NCBI RefSeq assembly: GCF_900167565.1
Contig: NZ_FUZV01000001.1
Location: forward strand, 2,023,001 to 2,087,000
Direction of reading: 5' to 3'
Source: Pseudoxanthomonas indica
GTDB lineage: Bacteria > Pseudomonadota > Gammaproteobacteria > Xanthomonadales > Xanthomonadaceae
Length of the DNA: 64,000 bases
The position numbers and the translations under genes were made by a program. How positions within the stretch are numbered: position 1 is the first letter of the stretch; every line of letters starts with the position of its first letter. The notes beneath the pieces are model-generated. The model worked only from the letters and a program-made list of their open reading frames with translations. It did no database searches and had not been told where the DNA came from. This document shows positions 1 through 8,004 of this stretch, one piece after another.

Positions 1-2957
1 TGCCGGTGGAAACGCAAGACCCGAGCGCGGCGCTGATCGAGGCGACGCAGGCCTTGGCTGACGCCATCGATATCCATGCCGAAGACGCGGCGGCGCTGAT
101 CGAGGCCGCCTTCGACCGCAGGATCTTCGATGGCCGCCGCGCGCGCCGCCCCAGCTTTGCCCAGGCCTTCGCCGATCTGCAGGCGGGCCGCCGCGCCGGC
201 ACCTGGCCACGCGACGGCCATCTGGAAAAACTGCTGCCGCACAACCTGCCCGGTTTCTGCAGGGAAGACCAGCGTGGCGCGGCGCCCGCATCGCCGCTGT
301 TCGACGCCTTGCATGAGTGGTGGCAGGCCGATGATCGCTGGCAGGCCTGGCAGCATCAGCGCCGCCTGGCCTTGCTGCATGCCCTGCGCACGCAGGCGCA
401 CGGGCGGCTGGATGTGCTCAAGACGCAGCGACGGGTGCAGACCTTCGATGATCTGATCGAAGGCGTGCACCAGGCCCTGGCGGGCCCGCAGGGGCCCGTG
501 TTGATCCAGCGCCTGCGGGCGCAGTACCGCACGGCGCTGGTGGATGAGTTCCAGGATACCGACGAGCGCCAGTGGGATATCTTCCGCACGCTGTTCGCCG
601 CGTCTGCGCAGGAGGGTGAGGATCGCGCACTGTTCCTGATCGGTGATCCCAAGCAGGCGATCTACGGCTTCCGCGGCGGCGACGTCGACACTTACCTGCG
701 TGCGCGCGACGAGGCCACGCTGGCTCCCCGGCTCGACCGCAACTTCCGTTCGCGTCCATCGGTGTTGCGCGCGATCGATGCGCTGTATGCCAACGCCGGC
801 GAGGAGGCCTTCCTCAAACCAGGCATCCGCTTTGAACCGGTGCAGGCCGGCGACAAACGCCAGGATCGGGATCTGTTGCGCGACGACCGCGCGGCTCCGG
901 CCCTGACGCTGCGCGTGATCACACCCGGCGAAACGGATCCCGTCGGCGCCTTCAACGCCGAGCTCTCGCGCCAGCGCGCCACCCAAGCGTGCGTGGCCGC
1001 AATCCATGATTGGCTCAGCCTCGCCCAGCAGGGACGTGCGCAGATTGACGGCCAGCCGGTGCGACCCGGCGACATCGCCGTACTGGTGCGCAAGCATGGC
1101 GAGGCCACGCGCATCCAGCGTGCGCTGGCCGCCGTCGGCATTCCCGCCGTGGCGGCGGGCCGGCAGAGCCTGTTCGCCACCGATGAAGCGCAGGAGCTGG
1201 ATGCACTGCTGCAAGCGCTGCTGCATCCGGCCGACGACGGGCGTCTGCGTACGGCGCTGGCGACGGTGTTGCTGGGGCTGGACGCGGCGCAACTGGCCGC
1301 ACTACGCGATGCCGGCACGCCGTGGCAACGCCACCAGCATGCCGCGCTGGCCTGGCGCGCACGCTGGCAGCAGGACGGCGCCCTGGCCTTGATCACCGAT
1401 CTCTGCGCCGAACACGCACCGCGCCTGTTGGAGCTGGTGGACGGCGAACGCCGCTTGACCAACTACCTGCAACTGGCCGAACAGCTGCAGGAAGCCAGCA
1501 CCCACACGCTGGGCCCGCAAGGCCTGTCGGATTGGTTGCAGCAACGCATCGCCGAAGCCGACATCGACGACGAGGCGCAGTTGCTGCGGCTGGAGTCCGA
1601 TGCGGCCCGCGTGCAGATCGTCACCCTGCACAAGAGCAAGGGCCTGGAGTATCCGCTGGTGTTCCTGCCCTTCATCGGCATCGGTGGTGGGCGCAGTGAG
1701 CGTGGTCGCCATTGCACCGTGCATGAGCAGGGTCAGCGCGTGCTGCACTGGAAACTGGCCAAGGACGAGCCGCGTTGGCAGGCGGTGGTGCAAGCCAAGG
1801 CGCAGGAAGATGCCGAAGAAGACGCGCGCCTGCTGTATGTCGGACTGACCCGCGCCGAACACGCGCTGTGGATCGCCAGTGGCCCGTTCTACCAGGCTGC
1901 GGATAGTGCCGTTGCGCCGATGCTGCGCGATCTGGACGCGCTGCGTTCGCAACCGGAGATCGCCGTGATCGAAGGCCCGGCGGAACCGCGCCCGCCACGC
2001 TGGCGCGAACCCGACGACGAGCCCGTGCCGCCCGCCCGCAGCGCGCATCGGATGATTGCGCGCGACTGGTGGGTCTACAGCTTCACCCAGCTCAGCCATG
2101 CCGATGCCGGTGCGGAACCCGTGCTGGCCCAAGCCACCGTGGAGCCGCAAGGCGGCCATGACGAACCGCCAGTGAGTGAGGACGACACCGCACCCGTACT
2201 GGCGCCGGTGGATCCGCGTTTCACCAGCACCCGCTTCGGCGTGACCCTGCACGATGCCTTCGAGCGCACCGACTTCCAGCGTTGGGCGGATTGGCAGCCG
2301 GAGCAGGCCGCGCCCGAGGGTCAGGCACAGATCCTGGCGGCGGCCTTGCGCGGTCGCGGCTACGCGCAGGAAGACATCGACGATGGCGTGGTCACGCTCA
2401 CGCCCTTGATCGGCCAGACCCTGACCGTGACCTTGCCGGAAGGACTGCGCCTGGCTGATCAACCGCCGCAGTCACGCCGCGCCGAAATCGAGTTCCACTT
2501 TGCACTCGAGCCCACCCGCGTGGACGCCTTGCTGGACCTGCTGCATGCGCACGGCGTGGTGGCCGATCGCCGCGGCTTCGGCCTGCGCCGGCAGCTGGAA
2601 GGACTGATGACCGGCAAGATCGATCTGACCTACCAGCACGAAGGTCGCTGGTACGTGCTGGACTACAAGTCCAATCGCCTGCCGTCCTATGAAACGCGCG
2701 CCCTGGCCGAGGCCATGCAGCACAGCGAATACGATCTGCAGGCGCTGCTGTACACGTTGGCGCTGCACCGCTGGCTGCGCTTCCGCCTGGGCGCCGGCTA
2801 CGACTACGCCCGCGACTTCGGCGGCATCCGCTATCTGTTCTGCCGTGGCCTGGATGTCACCCGTGCCGATGCGCCGGGTATCCACGCACAACAGTTCGCG
2901 CCCGAGCTGGTGCATGCACTGGATGCGCTGTTCGCCGCCCAGGCAGGTGCCGCATGA
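1..2957 (+). CDS. recB: RecB, exonuclease V beta subunit (5' end cut off by window)
   Basis: Helicase/nuclease subunit of the RecBCD double-strand-break repair complex. The reading frame is open through the window edge and the Walker A (motif I) segment is missing, so this is the C-terminal ~985 residues of a protein that is usually ~1,180-1,250 residues. Numbering from the GTG at base 6, visible UvrD-type motifs are DEFQDTD (about 180-186), GDPKQAIYGF, RNFRS, TLHKSKGLEYPLVF and YVGLTRAEHAL. The C-terminal RecB nuclease domain ends in GKIDL and DYKSN (Asp/Lys near 886-888), the expected Mg-dependent active site. The stop overlaps the recD start by 4 bp (ATGA), implying translational coupling. 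recC would be expected upstream, outside the window. Confidence 0.96.
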   Translation, partial: PVETQDPSAALIEATQALADAIDIHAEDAAALIEAAFDRRIFDGRRARRPSFAQAFADLQAGRRAGTWPRDGHLEKLLPHNLPGFCREDQRGAAPASPLFDALHEWWQADDRWQAWQHQRRLALLHALRTQAHGRLDVLKTQRRVQTFDDLIEGVHQALAGPQGPVLIQRLRAQYRTALVDEFQDTDERQWDIFRTLFAASAQEGEDRALFLIGDPKQAIYGFRGGDVDTYLRARDEATLAPRLDRNFRSRPSVLRAIDALYANAGEEAFLKPGIRFEPVQAGDKRQDRDLLRDDRAAPALTLRVITPGETDPVGAFNAELSRQRATQACVAAIHDWLSLAQQGRAQIDGQPVRPGDIAVLVRKHGEATRIQRALAAVGIPAVAAGRQSLFATDEAQELDALLQALLHPADDGRLRTALATVLLGLDAAQLAALRDAGTPWQRHQHAALAWRARWQQDGALALITDLCAEHAPRLLELVDGERRLTNYLQLAEQLQEASTHTLGPQGLSDWLQQRIAEADIDDEAQLLRLESDAARVQIVTLHKSKGLEYPLVFLPFIGIGGGRSERGRHCTVHEQGQRVLHWKLAKDEPRWQAVVQAKAQEDAEEDARLLYVGLTRAEHALWIASGPFYQAADSAVAPMLRDLDALRSQPEIAVIEGPAEPRPPRWREPDDEPVPPARSAHRMIARDWWVYSFTQLSHADAGAEPVLAQATVEPQGGHDEPPVSEDDTAPVLAPVDPRFTSTRFGVTLHDAFERTDFQRWADWQPEQAAPEGQAQILAAALRGRGYAQEDIDDGVVTLTPLIGQTLTVTLPEGLRLADQPPQSRRAEIEFHFALEPTRVDALLDLLHAHGVVADRRGFGLRRQLEGLMTGKIDLTYQHEGRWYVLDYKSNRLPSYETRALAEAMQHSEYDLQALLYTLALHRWLRFRLGAGYDYARDFGGIRYLFCRGLDVTRADAPGIHAQQFAPELVHALDALFAAQAGAA

Positions 2958-4804
2958 GCCTGTTCGATCAGCTCTGGCGCGCCGGTGCGCTGCGCACCCT
3001 CGACCATGCGTTGGCGCAGAGCCTGCGGCGCTTGCGTGCCGAAACAACCGACAGCGTGCTGGTGGCCGCCGCGCTGGCCTCGCTGGCAGTGGCGCAGGGC
3101 AATGCGGGATTCGATCCCGCTGCACCAGCAAGCATCGTCGAGGGCGAATTTGACTGGCCCTCCGCGGACACCTGGCTGGCCGAACTGACCGCCTCGCCCT
3201 GGGTCACAACCCCGGCGGTGTTGGAGGAAGTGGCAAGTGAGGCCGCACCGCTGGTGCTGGAGAATGGCCTGGTCTACCTGCGCCGCTATCGCGAGTACGA
3301 ACGCCGCCTGGCGAGCGGACTGCAACGTATCGCCGCGAGCGCGCCGGCAACGACAGCGATCACGACGTTGGCGCCGCTGTTCGCCCAGTTGTTCCCCAGC
3401 GGAGAACGATCCACGGATCGCCAGGCGCAGGCCGCCGCGTTGGCGCTGCGCCACAACCTGCTGCTGATTACCGGTGGCCCGGGCACCGGCAAGACCACCA
3501 CCATCACCCGTCTGCTGGTGCTGCTGGCCGCGCAGGCGCAGCAGGATCATGCAGCCGCGCCGCGTATCGCCCTGGCCGCCCCCACCGGACGCGCCGCGGA
3601 ACGCATGGCCGAAAGCCTGCGCCGTGCGCGCGAGGTGCTGCAGAACGCACCCGGCATGGATGCAGAACTCATCGCCGCGCTGCCCGCCAGCGCCAGCACC
3701 CTGCACCGCCTGCTTGGCACCATCCCCGATTCGCCACGCTTCCGTCACGATGCCGACAACCCGCTGGCGTTCGATGTGATCGTGATCGACGAAGCCTCGA
3801 TGGTCGACCTGCCCTTGATGACCAAGCTGGTGGAAGCCGTGCCGGACGGCGCGCGCCTGATCCTGCTGGGCGATCCCGATCAGCTGCCTTCGGTGGAAGC
3901 CGGCGATGTGCTGGCCGCGATCCTGCGTGCGGCAGGCAGCGGCGAAGGCCTGCCTGCCGACGATGCCGAAGCGCTGTCGCCTCTGCTGGGCACTGGCGCC
4001 CCGGTTATCACTGCAACATCCGGCTTCGCCGGTCGTCGCCTTCATCTGCAGACCGGCTATCGCCAACACGCCGGCTTCGATCTGGCACCGTTGGCGCAGG
4101 CCGTGCGCGAAGGCGACGCCGCACGCAGCCTGTCGTTGCTGCGCAGGGGTGAGCTGCACGGCGTGCATTTCCACGAAGACGCCAGCGATCCCCTGCAGCG
4201 TGACGGCGATCCGCTGCTGGCTCACTGGCAAGCGCTGGCGACGCAGAGCGATCCCGTTCAAGCCCTGCACCTGGCTTCGCAACTGCGCCTGCTCACCGCC
4301 GTGCGCGAAGGTCCGCAGGGTGCGCGCGGATTGAACGCGCGCATTGAAGCGCGCCTGCTCGGCCAGCGTGGCGGCATCGCCCGCGCCGGTGATGCGCCGG
4401 GCTCGAGCTACTTTGCCGGCAGGTTGTTGCAGATCACCGAGAACAGTTACCGCCACCGCCTGTTCAACGGCGACATCGGCGTGTGCCTGCGCGATGCCGA
4501 TGGCGTGCTGGTCGCCTGGTTCCCCGGCGGCGAGGAAGGCAGCCTGCGCGCCTTCCATCCGGCCACGTTGCCGGCGCACGAAAGCGCCTTCGCCATGACC
4601 GTGCACAAGGCGCAGGGCTCGGAGTTCGATGCGGTCTGGCTGGTGTTGCCGGCGCACGGCAATCGGGTACTCTCGCGCGAGTTGATCTACACCGGCATCA
4701 CCCGCGCCAAGCGCGAGTTGCATGTCCTGGGCAGCGAGGCGGTAATACGCGAGGCGTTGGGGCGGCATGCCAGCCGGGTGTCGGGGCTGCAGGCGCGGTT
4801 GTAA
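2954..4804 (+). CDS. recD: RecD, exonuclease V alpha subunit
   Basis: 616-residue 5'-3' helicase subunit of RecBCD, near the usual length of about 610. Visible superfamily 1B motifs are Walker A GGPGTGKTTT (Lys near 180), APTGRAAERM, DEASMVD, LLGDPDQLPSVEAGD, and the C-terminal MTVHKAQGSEF and YTGITRAK motifs. The start ATG overlaps the recB stop in ATGA. With recB the order is recB-recD, as in other gammaproteobacteria. The next gene begins 17 bp downstream and may be cotranscribed. Confidence 0.96.
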   Translation: MSLFDQLWRAGALRTLDHALAQSLRRLRAETTDSVLVAAALASLAVAQGNAGFDPAAPASIVEGEFDWPSADTWLAELTASPWVTTPAVLEEVASEAAPLVLENGLVYLRRYREYERRLASGLQRIAASAPATTAITTLAPLFAQLFPSGERSTDRQAQAAALALRHNLLLITGGPGTGKTTTITRLLVLLAAQAQQDHAAAPRIALAAPTGRAAERMAESLRRAREVLQNAPGMDAELIAALPASASTLHRLLGTIPDSPRFRHDADNPLAFDVIVIDEASMVDLPLMTKLVEAVPDGARLILLGDPDQLPSVEAGDVLAAILRAAGSGEGLPADDAEALSPLLGTGAPVITATSGFAGRRLHLQTGYRQHAGFDLAPLAQAVREGDAARSLSLLRRGELHGVHFHEDASDPLQRDGDPLLAHWQALATQSDPVQALHLASQLRLLTAVREGPQGARGLNARIEARLLGQRGGIARAGDAPGSSYFAGRLLQITENSYRHRLFNGDIGVCLRDADGVLVAWFPGGEEGSLRAFHPATLPAHESAFAMTVHKAQGSEFDAVWLVLPAHGNRVLSRELIYTGITRAKRELHVLGSEAVIREALGRHASRVSGLQARL

Positions 4805-4821
4805 TTCCAGGGAGAGGAAAG

Positions 4822-5652
4822 ATGGGCGTACTCGAAGCATTGCGCGGGCTGTTGCTGATCGCCGCTTGCGTGGGCGTGCTGGTCGGCGTGCTGACCCTGC
4901 CGATGCTGCGCTACAGAAAAAAGCGCGATATCCCATCGCGGGCGAACGCCGTCCTCCTGCTGGTGACCTTCCTGCCGCTTCTGGCCAGTTCCGCCATGGA
5001 ACTCGTCTGCATGCCTGTCGTGAGCGGACGGGTACCCATGCCGGGGCGCATCACGCGTGGCTACTACGCGCTGGAGTCGAGTGCAGGCCAAATCAGCCTG
5101 ACCGTCTATGCAGTGTGCATCTCCTTTACCGTCGCAGCATTGATCTGGGCGGCCTGGCGACGCTGGAAGCGTGGCGCGATCCCGCCTCAGTACACGCAAA
5201 AGCCGGGCATTGGCGGATTGCTGGCGCGGCTCAGTTTGTCCGGCAAATCGCTCAATCCTGTACAGGACTGGGCGCTGGAACTGTTGCAGAGCGCCTTGCC
5301 CGTACACATCAAGGGCTTGGTCGATCGGCAGTTCGGCAGCTTCGATGATGTGCGCCTGGAGGCGGACGGCAGCCTGCTGATCTTTGTGCATCGCTCGCGC
5401 GACCCATCGCCCGCGCCACGCTTGCCCATGACGGCGGTGGAGGCCCCGTTGGCACGCCTGACGGCCACCGTGCTCGGTCACAGCGAACCACTGCAGGCCA
5501 CGCTGACCGCAGTACACGGCCAAGTCTTCAGCCTGCGCTTCAATCGCGCCACCGCGTGGCTGCCGTTGTCGCAGCTGCGCCTGACGGGAGTCGTCTCGGC
5601 GTATCCGCCCAGCATGCCGACCAGTCAGGCCTCCGGGGCCGCGCCTGCATGA
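4822..5652 (+). CDS. Hypothetical inner-membrane protein downstream of recD
   Basis: 276 residues, family not recognised. The ATG at 4822 is chosen because GGGAGAGG lies just before it, and longer in-frame starts would run far back into recD. The N-terminal ~115 residues hold three hydrophobic stretches (about 7-27, 41-61 and 91-112), separated by a basic RYRKKRDIP loop and a short loop with two Cys. The C-terminal ~150 residues look soluble and contain alternating beta-type hydrophobic residues (LLIFVHRSRD, LTAVHGQVFSLRF). It lies 17 bp after recD on the same strand, so readthrough is likely, but nothing in it resembles a DNA repair protein. No function is proposed. Confidence 0.75.
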   Translation: MGVLEALRGLLLIAACVGVLVGVLTLPMLRYRKKRDIPSRANAVLLLVTFLPLLASSAMELVCMPVVSGRVPMPGRITRGYYALESSAGQISLTVYAVCISFTVAALIWAAWRRWKRGAIPPQYTQKPGIGGLLARLSLSGKSLNPVQDWALELLQSALPVHIKGLVDRQFGSFDDVRLEADGSLLIFVHRSRDPSPAPRLPMTAVEAPLARLTATVLGHSEPLQATLTAVHGQVFSLRFNRATAWLPLSQLRLTGVVSAYPPSMPTSQASGAAPA

Positions 5653-5691
5653 CGGTAAGGGTTGCACTCGTCGACTGACGGCAGGTCGGCG

Positions 5692-6369
5692 TTACTTCCG
5701 CTCCACAAACGTCACGTAGACAACGCGCCCATCAATCACCATCACCGACGTCATCTGCGGCGTCAGCTGATTACGCCGCTGCGGTTGGCCGAAGGTATCG
5801 CTCATGAAACGCTGCCAGTCCGCACCGGGCGCCTGGGGGTTGTCGCCGGGCGCGACCGCGTAGAGCGCGCACACGCTCTGGGCGCATTGCGCGTCGGCAA
5901 TCTCCAGGTTGTGCAGGACACTGGCGCGCTTGGCGAAGTCGTCCTCCAGGTCCATCTGCACGCGACGTCCCCAGTCGACATCAGGCGTTTCGTTGGCAAG
6001 GCGATCGGTGATGCGCTTGACGAAGTCGGACGTGGGCGCATCCGGCCCCTGCAACTGGGCGAGGGCGGCATCCACGCGCTGTTGGTTGTCCGCGCTGAGC
6101 GGGCGCGGATGGAAACGTGTTGCAGGGCCAGCTGCCGCCACGGCGACGTCGGCGGCGACCTGCTCCTGCGTTGCGCCCAAGGCGCCGACGGCAAATCCAT
6201 CCGTCGCGTCTTGTTCTCCGTTGGCGATCTGCGGGTCGTGCGTGGCAGCCAGGGCATCAGCGCCTGCGCTGCGACTGCGGAAGGGCGCACGCTCGTCCAC
6301 CACATGCCACACGGCCATGGCGGCGATCACCACGCCCAGCAACAGCATCATCGAAGTACGTGGTTTCAT
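5692..6369 (-). CDS. Hypothetical exported or membrane-anchored protein
   Basis: 225 residues, family not recognised. The ATG at 6369 is chosen over the upstream in-frame ATG because GGGAGGA lies 8 bp before it and the protein then begins with a membrane anchor (MKPRTSMMLLLGVVIAAMAV). The rest is predicted periplasmic: a low-complexity linker, then a domain of about 150 residues with two Cys spaced CAQSVC and a hydrophobic C-terminal strand (SVMVIDGRVVYVTFVERK). The paired Cys suggest a disulfide, consistent with export. It converges with the preceding membrane-protein gene, 39 bp away. Confidence 0.75.
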   Translation of the reverse strand: MKPRTSMMLLLGVVIAAMAVWHVVDERAPFRSRSAGADALAATHDPQIANGEQDATDGFAVGALGATQEQVAADVAVAAAGPATRFHPRPLSADNQQRVDAALAQLQGPDAPTSDFVKRITDRLANETPDVDWGRRVQMDLEDDFAKRASVLHNLEIADAQCAQSVCALYAVAPGDNPQAPGADWQRFMSDTFGQPQRRNQLTPQMTSVMVIDGRVVYVTFVERK

Positions 6370-6440
6370 GCGAAGCCATCCTCCCTGTACTTGCGGCCCG
6401 CTGGTGCGCGGCCATAGCGGCAGTCTACCCAACGCCATCC

Positions 6441-6470
6441 TGGCATGGGCGGCATGCCGGCACCATGCCA
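6441..6470. other. Stem-loop between dmeF and the exported-protein gene
   Basis: Perfect 8-bp arms TGGCATGG (6441-6448) and CCATGCCA (6463-6470), with a smaller GGCATGCC palindrome in the loop. It lies 43 bp past the dmeF stop. There is no T-run on either side, so a factor-independent terminator is not certain. Confidence 0.4.
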
Positions 6471-6512
6471 GATACGACGCGGTACGGATGTCCCGGACAC
6501 CCGTTGGCAGCG

Positions 6513-7565
6513 CTATGCCGCCTCCACCAACTCCACCGTCACATGCACTAGCTCCTCATGCACGGCCAGCGCCTGCCTGAAGTCCTCCGCGCTGACACCA
6601 GGCGCAGCCACCACCTCCACCACGCAGGCGAACTTGCCGCGGCCCACCTGCCAGACATGCAGGTCGCTGATGCGCGCTGCCCACGGGCCTTCCTCGATGG
6701 CCTCGCGAACTTCGGCGACCACCGGTGCATCCATCTGTGCATCGAGCAGCACGCGGCCGGTCTGGCGAACCAGGCCCCACGCCCACACGGACACCAGCGC
6801 GGCGCCGACCAGTCCCATCACCGGATCCAGCCAGGCCGCGCCGAAGAACAGCCCCCCCAGTAGGGCGACGATCGCCAGCACCGACGTGGCGGCATCCGCC
6901 AACACATGCAGATAGGCCGAGCGCTGGTTCAAGTCGTGGTGGTGGTGGCTGTGGGCATGGTCGTGATCATGGTGATGGTCATGATCATGATCGTGGTCGT
7001 GCCGGTGTGGGTCATGCGGCATGTGCCCGGCGTGGTGCGTGTGACCGTGTCCATGTCCATGTCCATATCCATGTCCATGTCCATGTCCGTGCCCATGATC
7101 ATGATCATGGTGATCGCGCAGCCACCACGCGCACAGAAGATTGACCGCCAGGCCGACGATGGCAATCAGGATGGCCTGCTCGTAGTGGATGACGCCGGGA
7201 TGGAACAGTCGCTCGACCGACTGATACACCATCAGCCCGGCCACGCCCAGCAACAGGATGGCGCTGGTGTAGCCGCCGAGGATCTCGATCTTCCAGGTGC
7301 CGAAGGCAAAACGGCGATCGTTGGCGAAGCGTCGGGCGCAGGCGTAGGCGAACACCGACAGTCCCAGCGCCAGCGCATGCGAACTCATATGCCAGCCATC
7401 GGCCAGCACCGCCATCGAGTTGAACCACCAGCCGCCACTGATCTCGATCACCATCATGATGACGGTGAGCCACATCGCGCGACGCGTATTGCGCTCCGCC
7501 AGCGGATTGCCCTCGTCAAAGGCGTGGGAGTGGCGACGGGCGGCGGCGACGGCTTCGAGATTCAT
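6513..7565 (-). CDS. dmeF: Cation diffusion facilitator, DmeF-type Co/Ni exporter with His-rich loop
   Basis: 350-residue inner-membrane CDF transporter that should export divalent metal from the cytoplasm in exchange for protons. Six transmembrane segments can be traced. Metal-site motifs are LADGWHMSSHA in the second and LHVLADAATS in the fifth. Between helices 4 and 5 lies a very long His/Gly/Asp-rich cytoplasmic loop (about residues 150-215) with HGHG, HDHD and HHHH runs, the hallmark of the DmeF branch. The C-terminal ~80 residues form the usual ferredoxin-like cytoplasmic domain. It is divergent from an RcnR-type repressor 47 bp away, which supports cobalt or nickel as substrate. Zinc cannot be excluded from sequence alone. 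Confidence 0.85.
   Translation of the reverse strand: MNLEAVAAARRHSHAFDEGNPLAERNTRRAMWLTVIMMVIEISGGWWFNSMAVLADGWHMSSHALALGLSVFAYACARRFANDRRFAFGTWKIEILGGYTSAILLLGVAGLMVYQSVERLFHPGVIHYEQAILIAIVGLAVNLLCAWWLRDHHDHDHGHGHGHGHGYGHGHGHGHTHHAGHMPHDPHRHDHDHDHDHHHDHDHAHSHHHHDLNQRSAYLHVLADAATSVLAIVALLGGLFFGAAWLDPVMGLVGAALVSVWAWGLVRQTGRVLLDAQMDAPVVAEVREAIEEGPWAARISDLHVWQVGRGKFACVVEVVAAPGVSAEDFRQALAVHEELVHVTVELVEAA
7051..7092. repeat. Hexanucleotide microsatellite inside dmeF
   Basis: Seven tandem copies of CCATGT or one-to-two-base variants (CCATAT, CCGTGC) encode alternating His-Gly on the minus strand. The 6-bp unit keeps the reading frame, so slippage would lengthen or shorten the metal-binding loop without disrupting the gene. 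Confidence 0.8.
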
Positions 7566-7584
7566 GACAGAACGGATTGGCTAG

Positions 7585-7601
7585 ATACCCCCATAGGGTA
7601 T
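7585..7601. promoter_or_regulatory. Candidate RcnR/CsoR-family operator between dmeF and its repressor
   Basis: Inverted repeat ATACCC-N5-GGGTAT with a C-tract at its centre, in the 47-bp gap between two divergent starts (7565 and 7613). A/T-flanked C or G tracts with dyad symmetry are typical of operators bound by RcnR, FrmR and CsoR repressors. One site could silence both genes. Inferred from sequence and position. Confidence 0.7.
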
Positions 7602-7612
7602 ACGATCCGCTC

Positions 7613-7885
7613 ATGTCCCATGTGCACCGCGATCGGAAGAAGCTGCTCACCCGCGTCCGCCGCATCGGTGGCCAGGTGGCCGCACTCGAGCGCGCGCTGC
7701 AGGGCGAGGCGGACTGCTCCGACGTACTCGTCCAGATCGCCGCCGCCAAGGGCGCGATGCAGGCCCTGATGATCGAAGTGCTCAAAGGCCACTTGAACGA
7801 GCATGTCGTGGCAGGCAAGACCGAGGCGGTACGCGCCCGCGAGGCCGAGGCCATCATGCAGTTGCTGGGCCGCTACGCCCGCTAG
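7613..7885 (+). CDS. RcnR/DmeR-type metal-sensing repressor (DUF156 family)
   Basis: 90-residue all-helical DNA-binding repressor of the CsoR/RcnR/FrmR family. His3, Cys35, His60 and His64 are all present; this is the four-ligand set that E. coli RcnR uses for Ni/Co. FrmR-type formaldehyde sensors lack His64. A further His5 is present. The ATG at 7613 is chosen because it places His3 correctly; an in-frame upstream start would add 12 residues and cover the operator. Divergent from the DmeF-type exporter, it probably derepresses that gene when Co or Ni binds, and itself as well. Confidence 0.9.
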   Translation: MSHVHRDRKKLLTRVRRIGGQVAALERALQGEADCSDVLVQIAAAKGAMQALMIEVLKGHLNEHVVAGKTEAVRAREAEAIMQLLGRYAR

Positions 7886-8004
7886 TCCCCGGGTCGGGGC
7901 GAATCCGTTGGTCTGATTGCGCTTGCGGCAGGCATGGCCTGCGCCATCATGGGCGGGCGGATGCTGCGGCAGGCCGCTGGCTGGGCAATCAGGGAGGCGG
8001 GTGC

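Noticed and set aside
2831..4936. 701-codon minus-strand frame opposite recD
   Set aside because: Antisense shadow of recB/recD with biased composition and no recognisable domain.
7051..7110. Short direct repeats considered as a CRISPR array
   Set aside because: The 6-bp units are contiguous, lack spacers, and encode His-Gly in dmeF.
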